DNA from: Rhizobium sp. BK251
GTDB lineage: Bacteria; Pseudomonadota; Alphaproteobacteria; Rhizobiales; Rhizobiaceae
Reading direction: 5' to 3'
Length of the DNA stretch: 64,000 nt
NCBI RefSeq assembly: GCF_004345245.1
Contig: NZ_SLUQ01000002.1
Location: forward strand, 434,001-498,000
Positions 1 to 8,140 of the stretch are shown in pieces; positions within the stretch are counted from its first letter, which is position 1, and the number at the start of each line of letters is the position of its first letter. The position numbers were made by a program, and so were the translations under genes. The notes under the pieces were generated by a model that saw only the letters and a list, made by a program, of their open reading frames with translations, made no database searches and had not been told where the DNA came from.

Positions 1-223
1 GCGCCAGATGCTCGATGTCGCCGCGGTGCGCGCCGATATCGGAGAGCATGTCGTCGCTAAGGCCGGAGAGCCTGTTGACGGCGCGGTGGACGCGTAACTC
101 GTTCTCGATCCAGACGATCCATTCGCCTAGCTTTCGCGACATCTGGAATTTCGGCTCGCCGGCTCCTACCGGGCCGGGGGCATTCGAGGGCTGCGGCCCA
201 CTGCTCATGTTTTCCATGGTCAT
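1..223 (-). CDS. DUF1127 family protein, C-terminus cut by window edge
   Basis: Reading leftwards from an ATG at 223, the frame stays open to the first base of the window, giving about 74 residues. The visible C-terminal part has the DUF1127 pattern: a basic arginine/asparagine-containing helix, then LSGLSDDMLSDIGAHR, the usual L-x-L-x-D-x-x-L-x-D-I-G-x-x-R signature. A GGAG lies 5 bases upstream of the chosen ATG; two further in-frame ATGs (217, 208) are possible. DUF1127 proteins are small, often RNA-binding-type regulators in alphaproteobacteria. The polar Pro/Gly-rich N-terminus is longer than in the shortest family members. Confidence 0.75.
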   Translation of the reverse strand, partial: MTMENMSSGPQPSNAPGPVGAGEPKFQMSRKLGEWIVWIENELRVHRAVNRLSGLSDDMLSDIGAHRGDIEHLA

Positions 224-411
224 CACTCCAATTTGCGGAAGGCGACTGGAACGAAGGTGAGGATGCGCGATCAAGGTCACCACGGTGTCCGGCGCATGAC
301 TCGAATCGTCTTCCGTCCACGACTTTGGCGAGACCTGGTTTCGCTTCGATGACAGGCGGAGGCTGGGCGGGTTGCGGTTGTAACAGAAGAAATCGAGCGG
401 CCGGAAAGCAT

Positions 412-438
412 GAAGGCGGCGCTTCGGGCGCCGCCTTC
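412..438 (-). terminator. Perfect 11-bp hairpin after the FAD oxidoreductase
   Basis: GAAGGCGGCGC and its exact complement flank a TTCG-type loop, 29 bases beyond the stop codon of the minus-strand oxidoreductase. No long T-run follows on the minus strand, so it may be a weak terminator or an mRNA-stabilising stem. Confidence 0.5.
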
Positions 439-466
439 GAATGCCTGCCTTCAGCGGGAGGGAGGA

Positions 467-1861
467 CTACATCCGCACGAGCTGCAGCGGCGCGTGGCGC
501 TGCCGGTCGAGAGGCAGGGGGATGGCGGAGGCGAAGACGTTGTCGGGATCGTATCGCCTCTTGGCCGCGACGAGGCGGTTGGCATTGCGGCCGTAGCTTT
601 CGGTCGCGCGGAGCGCGTCGCCGTCTGCGAGAAGGTTCGGATAGCCGCCCGAAAGTGCCACGGCGTCGAAGCCCATGCGCGCCGTGCGCGCCCAGTTGCG
701 ATGCTTCTGCTCCTCGACGTCGTCGGCGGGTGCGCAGCTTGCGATGATCTCGACGAGGACATGGTCCTCGCGCAGGGCAAAGGCGGTCGCCTCCACGGCA
801 ACCCGGGACGCCGCACCCCTGAACTCATGGGTCAGGAGCGCGCAGCCGGGGGAGACCATCGTCTCCGCCGCCCGGATGATCGCCTCGATGCCGCCGCCAT
901 TGAGTTCGGGCATCCAGCAAGTCTCCATGAAGGTCCGCCGGCCATTGACCAGATGCGCATCGAAGAGCTTCAGCGAGGCACCGTAGGGCTGGGACCTGAG
1001 CTCTCCGAAGAGCAGCGTGCCGAGCTTGAGGAAGGGGGCGACACGTGCCTCGCCTTCAGCCTCGACGCCGCACCAGGTCGGTACAACAAGCACGAAAGGC
1101 TGTCCGTCGGGTCCTGCCGCGACGCCGACCTGCACGGTCAGCGCATCCGGCGCAGTCGCCGCAATTTCCGCACAGTGTTCGAGCACCGCGCGCGCTTCGG
1201 CGAATGGATAGGCGACCATGCCCGATCGAACGCTCGGAAGCTCGTGCAGCCTGTGGCGCATGGCCGTCACGACGCCAAAATTGCCGCCGCCGCCGCGCAG
1301 CGACCAGAAGAGCTCTTCCTCGCTGTCCTGGCTTGCCACCACAACGCGGCCGTCGGAAAGCACGACTTCCGCGGCGAGCATATTGTCGAGCGCAAGCCCG
1401 AAACGGCCGATCAGCGGGCCGTAGCCACCGCCGAGCGTCAGGCCAGCCATGCCGACCACGCCGACAGAGCCGGTGACAGCCGCGAGACCGAAGAGGTCTG
1501 TCACGCCCACGACATCCTTCGCGAGCGCGCCACCGGCGATGCGCATGCTGCGCTTGTCGGCGTGCAGGACGACCTGCTTCATGTCGCGCATGTCGATGAC
1601 GATGCCTTCGCAGAGGGCACGTCCGGCCCAGTCATGGCCGCCACCGCGCACCGATATAGGCAGGTAGCATTCGCGGGCAGCGAGGATTGCCGCGCTCACG
1701 TCTTCGGCTGTCACGCAATGGGCGATGGCCTGTGGGATGCGACCGATCGGGCGGGCCCAGATCGCGGTTGCGGCGGCATAATCGTCGCTGCCTGGCAGCG
1801 ACACATGCCCCACGAGTTTTTCATCGAGTCGGGAAAGTGTTCTTTCGATAAGATCGGACAT
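467..1861 (-). CDS. FAD-binding oxidoreductase (FAD_binding_4 / BBE type)
   Basis: A 464-residue flavoprotein of the vanillyl-alcohol-oxidase fold. The FAD domain shows RGGGHDWAG at about 72-80, where His76 is the usual 8-alpha-histidyl FAD attachment residue, and VVGMAGLTLGGGYG at about 135-148. Berberine-bridge enzymes with two covalent FAD bonds have a Cys just before the second motif; here that stretch reads GSVGVVG, so at most one bond is likely. The C-terminus has the BBE element (YGRNANRLVAAKRRYDPDNVF). The substrate is unknown; relatives oxidise sugars or alkaloids. The second of two adjacent ATGs was chosen because GGAG then sits 5 bases upstream. There is no signal peptide. The amidase is divergently transcribed. 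Confidence 0.85.
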   Translation of the reverse strand: MSDLIERTLSRLDEKLVGHVSLPGSDDYAAATAIWARPIGRIPQAIAHCVTAEDVSAAILAARECYLPISVRGGGHDWAGRALCEGIVIDMRDMKQVVLHADKRSMRIAGGALAKDVVGVTDLFGLAAVTGSVGVVGMAGLTLGGGYGPLIGRFGLALDNMLAAEVVLSDGRVVVASQDSEEELFWSLRGGGGNFGVVTAMRHRLHELPSVRSGMVAYPFAEARAVLEHCAEIAATAPDALTVQVGVAAGPDGQPFVLVVPTWCGVEAEGEARVAPFLKLGTLLFGELRSQPYGASLKLFDAHLVNGRRTFMETCWMPELNGGGIEAIIRAAETMVSPGCALLTHEFRGAASRVAVEATAFALREDHVLVEIIASCAPADDVEEQKHRNWARTARMGFDAVALSGGYPNLLADGDALRATESYGRNANRLVAAKRRYDPDNVFASAIPLPLDRQRHAPLQLVRM

Positions 1862-2207
1862 CATCTCTCCGTTTCGAATGACGCGAAATGTAACCCAATG
1901 GCCCCGCGCCATCCACTGAATAGTTTCTCGATAATTCTTGCGTTATGGAAGTATAGATTCGGCGAGTCGCGTTGCCGGTCGGTTACGAGACTGGTGAACT
2001 CGGTTACATTTTCTATTTTCGGGAATGGCCGGTCGGCACTAGTCAACATGCGCCCGCCTCGCTTCGCGTCTGCAACCCGCAGGGTGGGTGGACAATCGGC
2101 CGCGATCTTCAAAATCCGATTGCCGAAGGCGCTGTGATAGGGGATGAACTTGGACGGGCTGCGGTGCCGCCGGCAACCGCATTGGCGAGGCAATGGGGAT
2201 ATTTGGA
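1862..2207. other. Divergent intergenic region
   Basis: This 346-base stretch separates the 5' ends of the FAD oxidoreductase (minus) and the amidase (plus), so promoters for both should lie here. No clear palindrome or strong -35/-10 pair stands out. Open frames across it on either strand have poor codon character and look like shadows. Confidence 0.4.
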
Positions 2208-3575
2208 ATGGCGAAGAATTTCGGGGCAATGTCTGTGGCGCAGCTTTCGGCGCTCATCCAGTCCGGTGCTGCAGATCCGGTGGAGGTGACCGACGCCGTT
2301 CTCGAGGCGATTGCGAACTACGCCGACAAGGCAGTTTTCGTCACCCTCCTCGAAGATCGCGCCCGGCAGGAGGCTGCTGCTGCCTCGAAGCGCCTGAAGG
2401 AGGGCCGCTCGCTCGGTCTGCTCGATGGCATTCCGCTTGCCTGGAAGGATCTCTTCGACACCGAGGGCGTCACGACGACGGCCGGTTCGAAGGTGCTGGC
2501 GCCCGCGGCGCCGGCGGCCAGTGATGCTGACGTCGTCGCCGCGCTGCAGAGTGCCGGCATGGTCACGGTCGGGCGTACCAACATGAGCGAGTTCGCCTTT
2601 TCGGGGCTCGGCATCAACCCGCATTACGGCACGCCGAAGAATCCGCGTAGCACCGATGTCGCGCGCATACCCGGCGGTTCTTCCTCCGGTGCCGGCGTGG
2701 CGGTCGCCGCGGGGCTCGTCCCGGTCGCGATGGGTACCGATACAGGCGGCTCGGTCCGCATCCCCGCCGCGCTGAACGGCATCGTCGGCTACAAGGCGAC
2801 GCGCGGGCGCTATTCCATGTCGGGCGTATTCCCCCTTGCCGGCAGCCTCGATTCCCTCGGGCCGCTCTGCCGCACGGTACAGGACACGATCTGGGTCGAC
2901 GCCGCCATGCGAGGTTTCTCGACGCCGTCGATCGCTCGCCGACCGATCCGGGGCCTCGAGATCGTCGTTCCCGCGGAGGTCGTCTTCGACGGCGCGGAAG
3001 CCGGGGTCGTCGCCGCCTTCGAAGCGGCGGTAGAACGCTTGTCGGCGACGGGCGCGGTCGTTACGCGTGTTTCCATCCCGGCTTTCGAGGAGATATTCGC
3101 TCTGGCAGGCCAGCATGGCCCGCTGGTGACCGCGGAAGCCCATGCGCTCCATCGAGAGCGTCTGGCCGGCCCCGAGGCGGCGTCCATGGATCCGCGCGTC
3201 GTTGCTCGCACGCGCCTCGGCGAGAAGACGACGGTGCCGGGCTACGTCGCGCTTCTCGAAGCGCGCGCCCGCCTCGTCGCTGATGTCGAGCGTCTCGTCG
3301 GCGACCGGCTCATCGCTTTCCCGACGGTCGCGCATGTGGCGCCGCCTCTGGAGCCGCTCATCGCTGACGACGATCTCTTCTTCGCGACCAACGGGCGTAC
3401 GCTGCGCAACACATCGATCGGCAATTTCCTCGACTGGTGCGGTGTCTCTATTCCGTGCGGCACCGGAGATGCCGGCATGCCGGTCGGCTTCCTGTTGTCA
3501 GCAACCGCCAATCGCGACGAGGCGCTGCTTTCGGTCGCGCTTGCGGCTGAAGCCGTCATCCGCGGGGAGGCATAG
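2208..3575 (+). CDS. Amidase (amidase-signature family)
   Basis: A 455-residue amidase-signature hydrolase. The full catalytic triad can be read: Lys80 in PLAWKDLFD, the cis-Ser of GGSSSGA at about 158, and the nucleophile Ser182 in GTDTGGSVRIPA. Length and motif spacing are normal. The family hydrolyses amide bonds of small molecules (indoleacetamide, mandelamide, aryl amides) or acts as GatA. GatA is unlikely because no gatB or gatC is nearby. The ATG at 2208 was preferred over one at 2193 because a GGGGA lies 8 bases upstream of 2208, whereas the AGG before 2193 is only 2 bases away. Probably cytoplasmic; the substrate cannot be told. Confidence 0.85.
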   Translation: MAKNFGAMSVAQLSALIQSGAADPVEVTDAVLEAIANYADKAVFVTLLEDRARQEAAAASKRLKEGRSLGLLDGIPLAWKDLFDTEGVTTTAGSKVLAPAAPAASDADVVAALQSAGMVTVGRTNMSEFAFSGLGINPHYGTPKNPRSTDVARIPGGSSSGAGVAVAAGLVPVAMGTDTGGSVRIPAALNGIVGYKATRGRYSMSGVFPLAGSLDSLGPLCRTVQDTIWVDAAMRGFSTPSIARRPIRGLEIVVPAEVVFDGAEAGVVAAFEAAVERLSATGAVVTRVSIPAFEEIFALAGQHGPLVTAEAHALHRERLAGPEAASMDPRVVARTRLGEKTTVPGYVALLEARARLVADVERLVGDRLIAFPTVAHVAPPLEPLIADDDLFFATNGRTLRNTSIGNFLDWCGVSIPCGTGDAGMPVGFLLSATANRDEALLSVALAAEAVIRGEA

Positions 3576-3635
3576 GAGAGAGCAGGGCTAACTGCCTGCG
3601 CTCCAGCGCGCGGTCAGCCGGCGGCCACCGGGTAG

Positions 3636-4865
3636 CTACGCCTCGGCAGGCTGCCTCCTCTCGAAGCCGCGGAAGCTTCGGCGTGCCAGCGGGAGGAGTG
3701 TCACCAGGAGGTAAGCGAGGCCGGTTATCAGCAGCGCCGCGGAAAGGCCCGTCAAACTGATCAAGGCACCACCGAGCACGCCGCCGAACGGTATGAGCGC
3801 CCAGCAGAGCGCCGCGTTCATCGAACTGACACGACCGACCAGGGCCTTGGGTATCCGCTCGAAGATCACGGCAGACAGGATCGGATTGAGAAAGCCGGAT
3901 GCAAATCCGCCGATAGCCATGGTGGCGAAAGCAAGGGTGAGCGGCGCGTCGACCGCAAAGACGAGGAAGCGCGGAAATCCGGTCACGAGGAATGCAACGG
4001 TATAGATCATGAGGCGCGGCATTCGCTCGCCGATGGAGGCGGCAATTGCGGCACCGATGATCGAGGCGCCGGAGAAGGCTGCCACCATCGCTCCCAGCAA
4101 TTCGGGGCCGTGACCCGCATCCTTCGTCCAGACGGGCAGCAGGACGGCATGGAAGGCCTGGTCCAGGAGATTGGTGATCGCCACCATGACGACGATGCTC
4201 ACCAGCACCGCGTCCCTGCGCAGAAAGCGCCAGCCTTCCAGTAGCTCGCTGCCGTAGGACACAGGCCCGGCAGCATGGGCCGGTGAGATGCGGCTCGGTA
4301 GGCGGATGCCTGTTCCGATGACCGCTGCGGCAGCAGCGAAGGTGACGGCATTGACGATGAGCGCCTGGGCCGGACCAATCATGGCGATCAGCGCACCAGC
4401 GCCGGCAGCTCCCGCGGTCGAGGCGAGCCGCTCGATGGCGCTGACGACGCCGGTTACTCGTTCGAGCGGGACGCCTGCGAGTTCGGCAACGTCGGGGACC
4501 ATCGCTTGCTTGGCCGCATCGGAGGGCCCACGCAGGACGCCCATGACGAAGACGATCGGCAGCAGGATCGAGATTGTCAGCATGTCGAGCAGATGCAGGA
4601 GCGGCACGAGACCGACTGTGACGACCGAAGCCGCGTCGCAGGCGATCGCGATGCGTTTCGGGCCGACGCGATCGATCAGCGGGCCGCCGAGCGCCTTGGC
4701 GACGACGTAGGGCAGCATCTCCGCCATTGCCACGAGGCCGGTCAGCACGGGACTGCCCGTCGTGCTCAGCACCAGCCAGGGAATGGCGATCGTCGACAGC
4801 CTTGTTCCGGAGAGAGAAAGCGTCTCGGCGACGGCCAGTGCGAAGAAGGGTGCGCGCGTGCTCAT
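3636..4865 (-). CDS. MFS transporter, co-transcribed with ArsR-type regulator
   Basis: A 409-residue, mostly hydrophobic protein with about 12 membrane segments. The motif-A-like loop GGPLIDRVGPKR is at about 60-71. Sequence character is that of the enterobactin-exporter/macrolide-efflux-like MFS group. The ATG at 4865 overlaps the stop of the upstream regulator gene (ATGA), with GGAGG about 10 bases upstream, so the two are translationally coupled. A longer frame reaching 5084 runs antisense-free through the regulator and was discarded. The pairing with a helix-turn-helix repressor suggests an inducible efflux pump; the exported compound is unknown. Confidence 0.85.
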   Translation of the reverse strand: MSTRAPFFALAVAETLSLSGTRLSTIAIPWLVLSTTGSPVLTGLVAMAEMLPYVVAKALGGPLIDRVGPKRIAIACDAASVVTVGLVPLLHLLDMLTISILLPIVFVMGVLRGPSDAAKQAMVPDVAELAGVPLERVTGVVSAIERLASTAGAAGAGALIAMIGPAQALIVNAVTFAAAAAVIGTGIRLPSRISPAHAAGPVSYGSELLEGWRFLRRDAVLVSIVVMVAITNLLDQAFHAVLLPVWTKDAGHGPELLGAMVAAFSGASIIGAAIAASIGERMPRLMIYTVAFLVTGFPRFLVFAVDAPLTLAFATMAIGGFASGFLNPILSAVIFERIPKALVGRVSSMNAALCWALIPFGGVLGGALISLTGLSAALLITGLAYLLVTLLPLARRSFRGFERRQPAEA

Positions 4866-5506
4866 GACCCTGCATCCTCCTCGCGGTGTGGCACGCGTCC
4901 GGGATAGGGAAAGGCATGCAACATGACCGTAAAGGGTGCCATGCCCGCGGGGAGCGGTTCGCCGAGGGGCGGCGCTTCCCGCATTGTTTCCAGCATGATC
5001 TCGGTCAGCCGGTTCGTCAGGGCCTCTGCCTGCGCCGCAGTCATCGGGATGATGACGTCGCTTGCCGTGCTCGCCTTGCGCCATTCGGCCGGCAGTTCGG
5101 CATATTCTTCGGATGCCTGCTGCATCTGGCTGACCTGAAGGGACAGCGCCGCCTGCGTGAAGGCAACGCCGAGGTCCAATGCCTCGCCCTCGGATTCCGT
5201 GGCAGGAACGGACGTAAGTTCATGGCTGGCACGCCACCAGCGATCGCGGCGCGACGGCCCCGGCGCATCCTCGATGAAGCCATACTGGGCCAGCTGGCGG
5301 AGGTGATAGCTGGTCGCGCCGCTATTGAGGCCGAGGCGCGTCGCCAGCTGCGTCGCCGTGGCGGGGCCATCGACGCGGAGCATGCCCAGCATGCGCAAGC
5401 GAACCGGGTGCGCCAGCGCTTTCAGCGCCGTTGGATCGGGAACGATCCGGCTGATATTGCGGGTGCCGGTCGCGGGTGGTTCAGGCTGGTGTCGAGGTGT
5501 TTTCAT
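4862..5506 (-). CDS. ArsR-type winged-helix transcriptional regulator
   Basis: A 214-residue regulator. The N-terminal winged helix (about 25-95) has the ArsR pattern: LKALAHPVRLRMLGMLRVDGPATATQLA, then SGATSYHLRQLAQYGFIED. No metal-binding Cys pair is visible in the recognition region, so this is not a classical metal sensor. The C-terminal 120 residues are of the type seen in multidrug-transporter-linked regulators. It precedes and overlaps the MFS gene by 4 bases. A 28-base near-palindrome begins 19 bases upstream of its start codon and is the obvious operator, which implies autoregulation of the pair. Confidence 0.85.
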   Translation of the reverse strand: MKTPRHQPEPPATGTRNISRIVPDPTALKALAHPVRLRMLGMLRVDGPATATQLATRLGLNSGATSYHLRQLAQYGFIEDAPGPSRRDRWWRASHELTSVPATESEGEALDLGVAFTQAALSLQVSQMQQASEEYAELPAEWRKASTASDVIIPMTAAQAEALTNRLTEIMLETMREAPPLGEPLPAGMAPFTVMLHAFPYPGRVPHREEDAGS

Positions 5507-5524
5507 TCTCCAAGTCTAATATCA

Positions 5525-5552
5525 CAAAGAAATATTTGCAAACATTTCTTTG
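5525..5552. promoter_or_regulatory. Near-perfect 28-bp operator palindrome upstream of arsR-like/MFS pair
   Basis: The arms are CAAAGAAAT and ATTTCTTTG around a central TTTGCAAA that is itself palindromic; 26 of 28 positions are symmetric. It lies 19 bases upstream of the regulator start, in AT-rich DNA, in the divergent region shared with the aminotransferase (start at 5795). It is the likely binding site of the adjacent winged-helix repressor. Confidence 0.7.
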
Positions 5553-5794
5553 CATAAGAGCGGATAACCATTCCATCGGGTCGACCCAGAGCTAAATTCC
5601 CGGACTATTCGGTGTGTCGCTGCCGGCGCAGCAGCGGAACGGCGCCGTTTCACGATCTTTTGGTCGATCATGTGAAAAACAGGTCGGAAACGAGCTATCG
5701 GCGGCGCGTCGTCTGTGACAAGTTTCAGCGTCGGCGCATGCAGGCGGCGGATGAAATCGCCTCTCGAACCGGCAAGTCCCAGCAGGAGAAAGAC

Positions 5795-7147
5795 GTGACC
5801 TACCAGCCGAATTCCACCGAAGCGCGTGACGCTGCCTACCACCTCCATTCCTATACGAACCTTCGCAAGAACGAGGAGGAGGGCCCGCTGGTGATCGAGC
5901 GCGGCGAGGGGATCTACGTCTTCGACAATACCGGCAAGAAATACATCGAAGGCATGGCAGGACTCTGGAGCGTCGCCGTCGGTTTTGGCGAGAAGCGCCT
6001 CGTCGACGCCGCCGTTCGCCAGATGGAGAAGCTGCCCTACTACCATACCTTCACGCAGAAGGCGCACGGCCCCTCCATCGATCTCGCCGAGAAGCTGGTG
6101 CGCATGGCGCCGGTGCCGATGTCGAAGGCCTATTTCACCAATTCCGGCTCCGAGGCCAACGACACGGTCGTCAAGATGGTCCGCTACCGGTCGAATGCGC
6201 TCGGCAAGCCTGAAAAGAAGAAGATCATATCGCGCATCAAGGGCTACCACGGCGTGACGCTGGCAAGCGCCAGTCTGACCGGCCTGCCGAACAATCACCG
6301 CTCCTTCGACCTGCCGATGCCGGGGATCCTTCACACGACCTGCCCGCACTACCGCCTCTTCGCGCAGCAGGGCGAGAGCGAAATCGCCTTTTCGGCGCGT
6401 CTTGCTGCCGAGCTGGAAGCCATGATCCTTGCCGAGGGACCGGAGACGGTCGCCGCCTTCATCGGCGAACCGCTGATGGGGGCCGGTGGCGTCATCGTCC
6501 CTCCCGAGGGCTACTGGCAGGCGATCCAGGCGGTGCTCGACAAGTACGACGTGCTGCTGATTGCCGACGAGGTCATCTGCGGCTTCGGTCGCACGGGCCG
6601 CATGTTCGGCACCCAGACCTTCGGCATGCGGCCGGATTTCATCACGCTGTCGAAGCAGATATCCTCGTCCTACCAGCCGATCTCCGCGCTTCTCGTCAAC
6701 GATCGCGTCTACCAGCCCATCGCCGATGAATCGAAGACGATCGGCACCTTTGGCCACGGCTATACGGCGAGCGGCCATCCGGTCGCCGCGGCCGTTGCGC
6801 TCGAAAACCTCGCGATCATCGAGGAGAGGGATCTTGTCGGCAATGTCCGCGATCTGAGCGGGCTGTTCCTGGGGCGGTTGAAGGCGCTCGAAAGCCATCC
6901 GCTGGCCATCGAGGCGCGCGGCAAGGGGCTCATCGGCGCGCTGGAGCTTGCCCCGCGGGAAGGTTTTGCCACGGGTGCCCTCGGACCGAAGCTCTTCGGC
7001 CTCCTGCAGAAGAACGGCCTCATCTCGCGCGCCATCGGCGATTCCCTAGCGCTCTGCCCGCCGCTCATCATCACGGAAAGCCAGGTCAACGATATCTTCG
7101 ACATCTTCGAGCGCTCGCTGAACGAGCTCCAGGCCGAACTCGGCTGA
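5795..7147 (+). CDS. Class III (omega) aminotransferase, PLP-dependent
   Basis: A 450-residue aminotransferase of the fold-type I, class III group, close in pattern to putrescine/beta-alanine/GABA:pyruvate transaminases. The PLP Lys is Lys287 (TLSKQISSSYQP), preceded by the cofactor-binding LLIADEVICGFGRTG; FTNSGSEANDTVVKM near 115-130 binds the PLP phosphate. The start is a GTG at 5795 with AGGAG 6 bases upstream. The longer frame from 5612 adds an N-terminus with no family match. It is divergent from the ArsR/MFS pair; the shared control region contains the repressor palindrome about 240 bases away. The amine donor is not predictable. Confidence 0.88.
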   Translation: MTYQPNSTEARDAAYHLHSYTNLRKNEEEGPLVIERGEGIYVFDNTGKKYIEGMAGLWSVAVGFGEKRLVDAAVRQMEKLPYYHTFTQKAHGPSIDLAEKLVRMAPVPMSKAYFTNSGSEANDTVVKMVRYRSNALGKPEKKKIISRIKGYHGVTLASASLTGLPNNHRSFDLPMPGILHTTCPHYRLFAQQGESEIAFSARLAAELEAMILAEGPETVAAFIGEPLMGAGGVIVPPEGYWQAIQAVLDKYDVLLIADEVICGFGRTGRMFGTQTFGMRPDFITLSKQISSSYQPISALLVNDRVYQPIADESKTIGTFGHGYTASGHPVAAAVALENLAIIEERDLVGNVRDLSGLFLGRLKALESHPLAIEARGKGLIGALELAPREGFATGALGPKLFGLLQKNGLISRAIGDSLALCPPLIITESQVNDIFDIFERSLNELQAELG

Positions 7148-7171
7148 CGACCAGCCACAACGTGTCAGGGC

Positions 7172-7193
7172 GGGCCGACTGAACCAGCGGCCC
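7172..7193. terminator. Hairpin between convergent genes
   Basis: GGGCCG and CGGCCC with an inner CTG/CAG stem lie between the ends of the aminotransferase (plus) and the VOC gene (minus). There is no T-run on either side. A bidirectional stop is plausible but unproven. Confidence 0.35.
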
Positions 7194-7225
7194 CTCCTAA
7201 CTTCTCGCCGCGCCAGGGGCCGCGT

Positions 7226-7678
7226 CTATCCGGCATAGGCGCGGTCGAGTTCCGCGACATCGATCTTGATCATCTTCATCATGGCCTGCATGACGCGCCC
7301 GGCCTTGGCGGGGTCCTCGTCACCGAGGTAGCGCATCAATGCATCGGGGATGATTTGCCAGCAGAGGCCGAAGCGGTCCTGCAGCCAGCCGCATTGCTGC
7401 TCCTTGCCGCCCTCAAGCAGGCGCTCCCAGTAATAGTCGACCTCGGTCTGGTCGCGGCATTTGACGAAGAAGGAGACCGCCGGGGAGAAGGTGTAGTGCG
7501 GCCCGCCGTTCAGCCCCATGAATTCCTGGCCCGCGAGTTCGAAGCTTGCGGTGAAGAGCTTTCCGTCGGGACCGTTCTTCCGATATGTCACCCGCGCGTC
7601 CTTGAAGATGGACGTGTAGAATGTGACCGCTTCCTCGAGCTGGGTATCGAACCAGAGAAACGGCGTGATCTTCTGCAT
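7226..7678 (-). CDS. VOC family protein (PhnB / 3-demethylubiquinone methyltransferase-like)
   Basis: A 150-residue protein with the PhnB-like VOC pattern: PFLWFDTQLEEAVTFYTSIF at the N-terminus, FELAGQEFMGLNGG in the middle and WLQDRFGLCWQIIPDAL in the second repeat. The C-terminal AMMKMIKIDVAELDRAYAG is typical of this small family. Such proteins adopt the glyoxalase/dioxygenase fold, but their reaction is usually unknown. AGGAGG lies 8-9 bases upstream of the start. It stands alone. Confidence 0.85.
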   Translation of the reverse strand: MQKITPFLWFDTQLEEAVTFYTSIFKDARVTYRKNGPDGKLFTASFELAGQEFMGLNGGPHYTFSPAVSFFVKCRDQTEVDYYWERLLEGGKEQQCGWLQDRFGLCWQIIPDALMRYLGDEDPAKAGRVMQAMMKMIKIDVAELDRAYAG

Positions 7679-7816
7679 GGCTTTTCCTCCTTCGAATAAC
7701 GAACGGCCCTAGGACGATCCATGCAGCAGGATCCCGACAACGGCCGCGCAGATTGTTGCGCAAAGGGCGCAACTGGCCGCGATCGCTACAGCTGGGGAAA
7801 AAGCCCGAAATGCCCC

Positions 7817-7846
7817 TTGAAATCGAGGGGGAGGGGGCACATATAT
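7817..7846 (+). promoter_or_regulatory. Candidate sigma-70 promoter of a small RNA
   Basis: TTGAAA (7817-7822) and ATATAT (7841-7846) are separated by 18 bases, in a region with no convincing plus-strand protein gene. A transcript would start near 7853 and reach the terminator at 7917-7950. Confidence 0.4.
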
Positions 7847-7852
7847 CGGGTC

Positions 7853-7950
7853 TGCCTGAAAAATGGATTCGCCTGGTTTCGATGATCGTCGAGCTGCGCG
7901 GTGTCCGACAGGATGAGGGCGCTCCCCCGCAGGGGTCGAGCGCCCTTTTT
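7853..7950 (+). ncRNA. Candidate ~100-nt intergenic small RNA
   Basis: The region between a promoter-like pair and a strong intrinsic terminator has no protein-coding potential beyond a 16-codon frame. No plus-strand gene upstream could own the terminator, because the preceding VOC gene runs the other way and the aminotransferase ends 770 bases earlier. A short trans-acting RNA is therefore the simplest explanation. No known family was recognised. A leader of the DUF899 gene at 8141 with an early terminator is the alternative. Confidence 0.4.
7917..7950 (+). terminator. Strong intrinsic terminator
   Basis: GGGCGCTC pairs exactly with GAGCGCCC. An inner CCCC/GGGG extends the stem, and TTTTT follows directly at 7946-7950. 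The T-run exists only on the plus strand. Confidence 0.8.
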
Positions 7951-8140
7951 GCATTCTGGCCCGCCCCCGTTCGCATTTTTCCTCGCACCGGTGTCGATCC
8001 CGGAGCTTCCGGATCGTCCTTTGTTTCGGCGACGGCCTTTCGCGCCCTGGCATCGGAACCATTCCCCGGATGCCGGCTTTGCTACGGCAATGGCGGGAAG
8101 GGCCGCTTCGACCGCCGCCTGAAACAAGGAGGATATCGGC

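Noticed and set aside
5522..6898. A 458-residue minus-strand frame opposite the aminotransferase
   Set aside because: It is the high-GC antisense shadow of a well-supported class III aminotransferase and matches no family.
7709..7850. A short minus-strand hydrophobic frame (AVAIAASCALCATICAAVVGIL)
   Set aside because: A GTG start without ribosome-binding site is the only option, and the stretch overlaps the candidate small RNA region. The evidence is too weak to call a gene.
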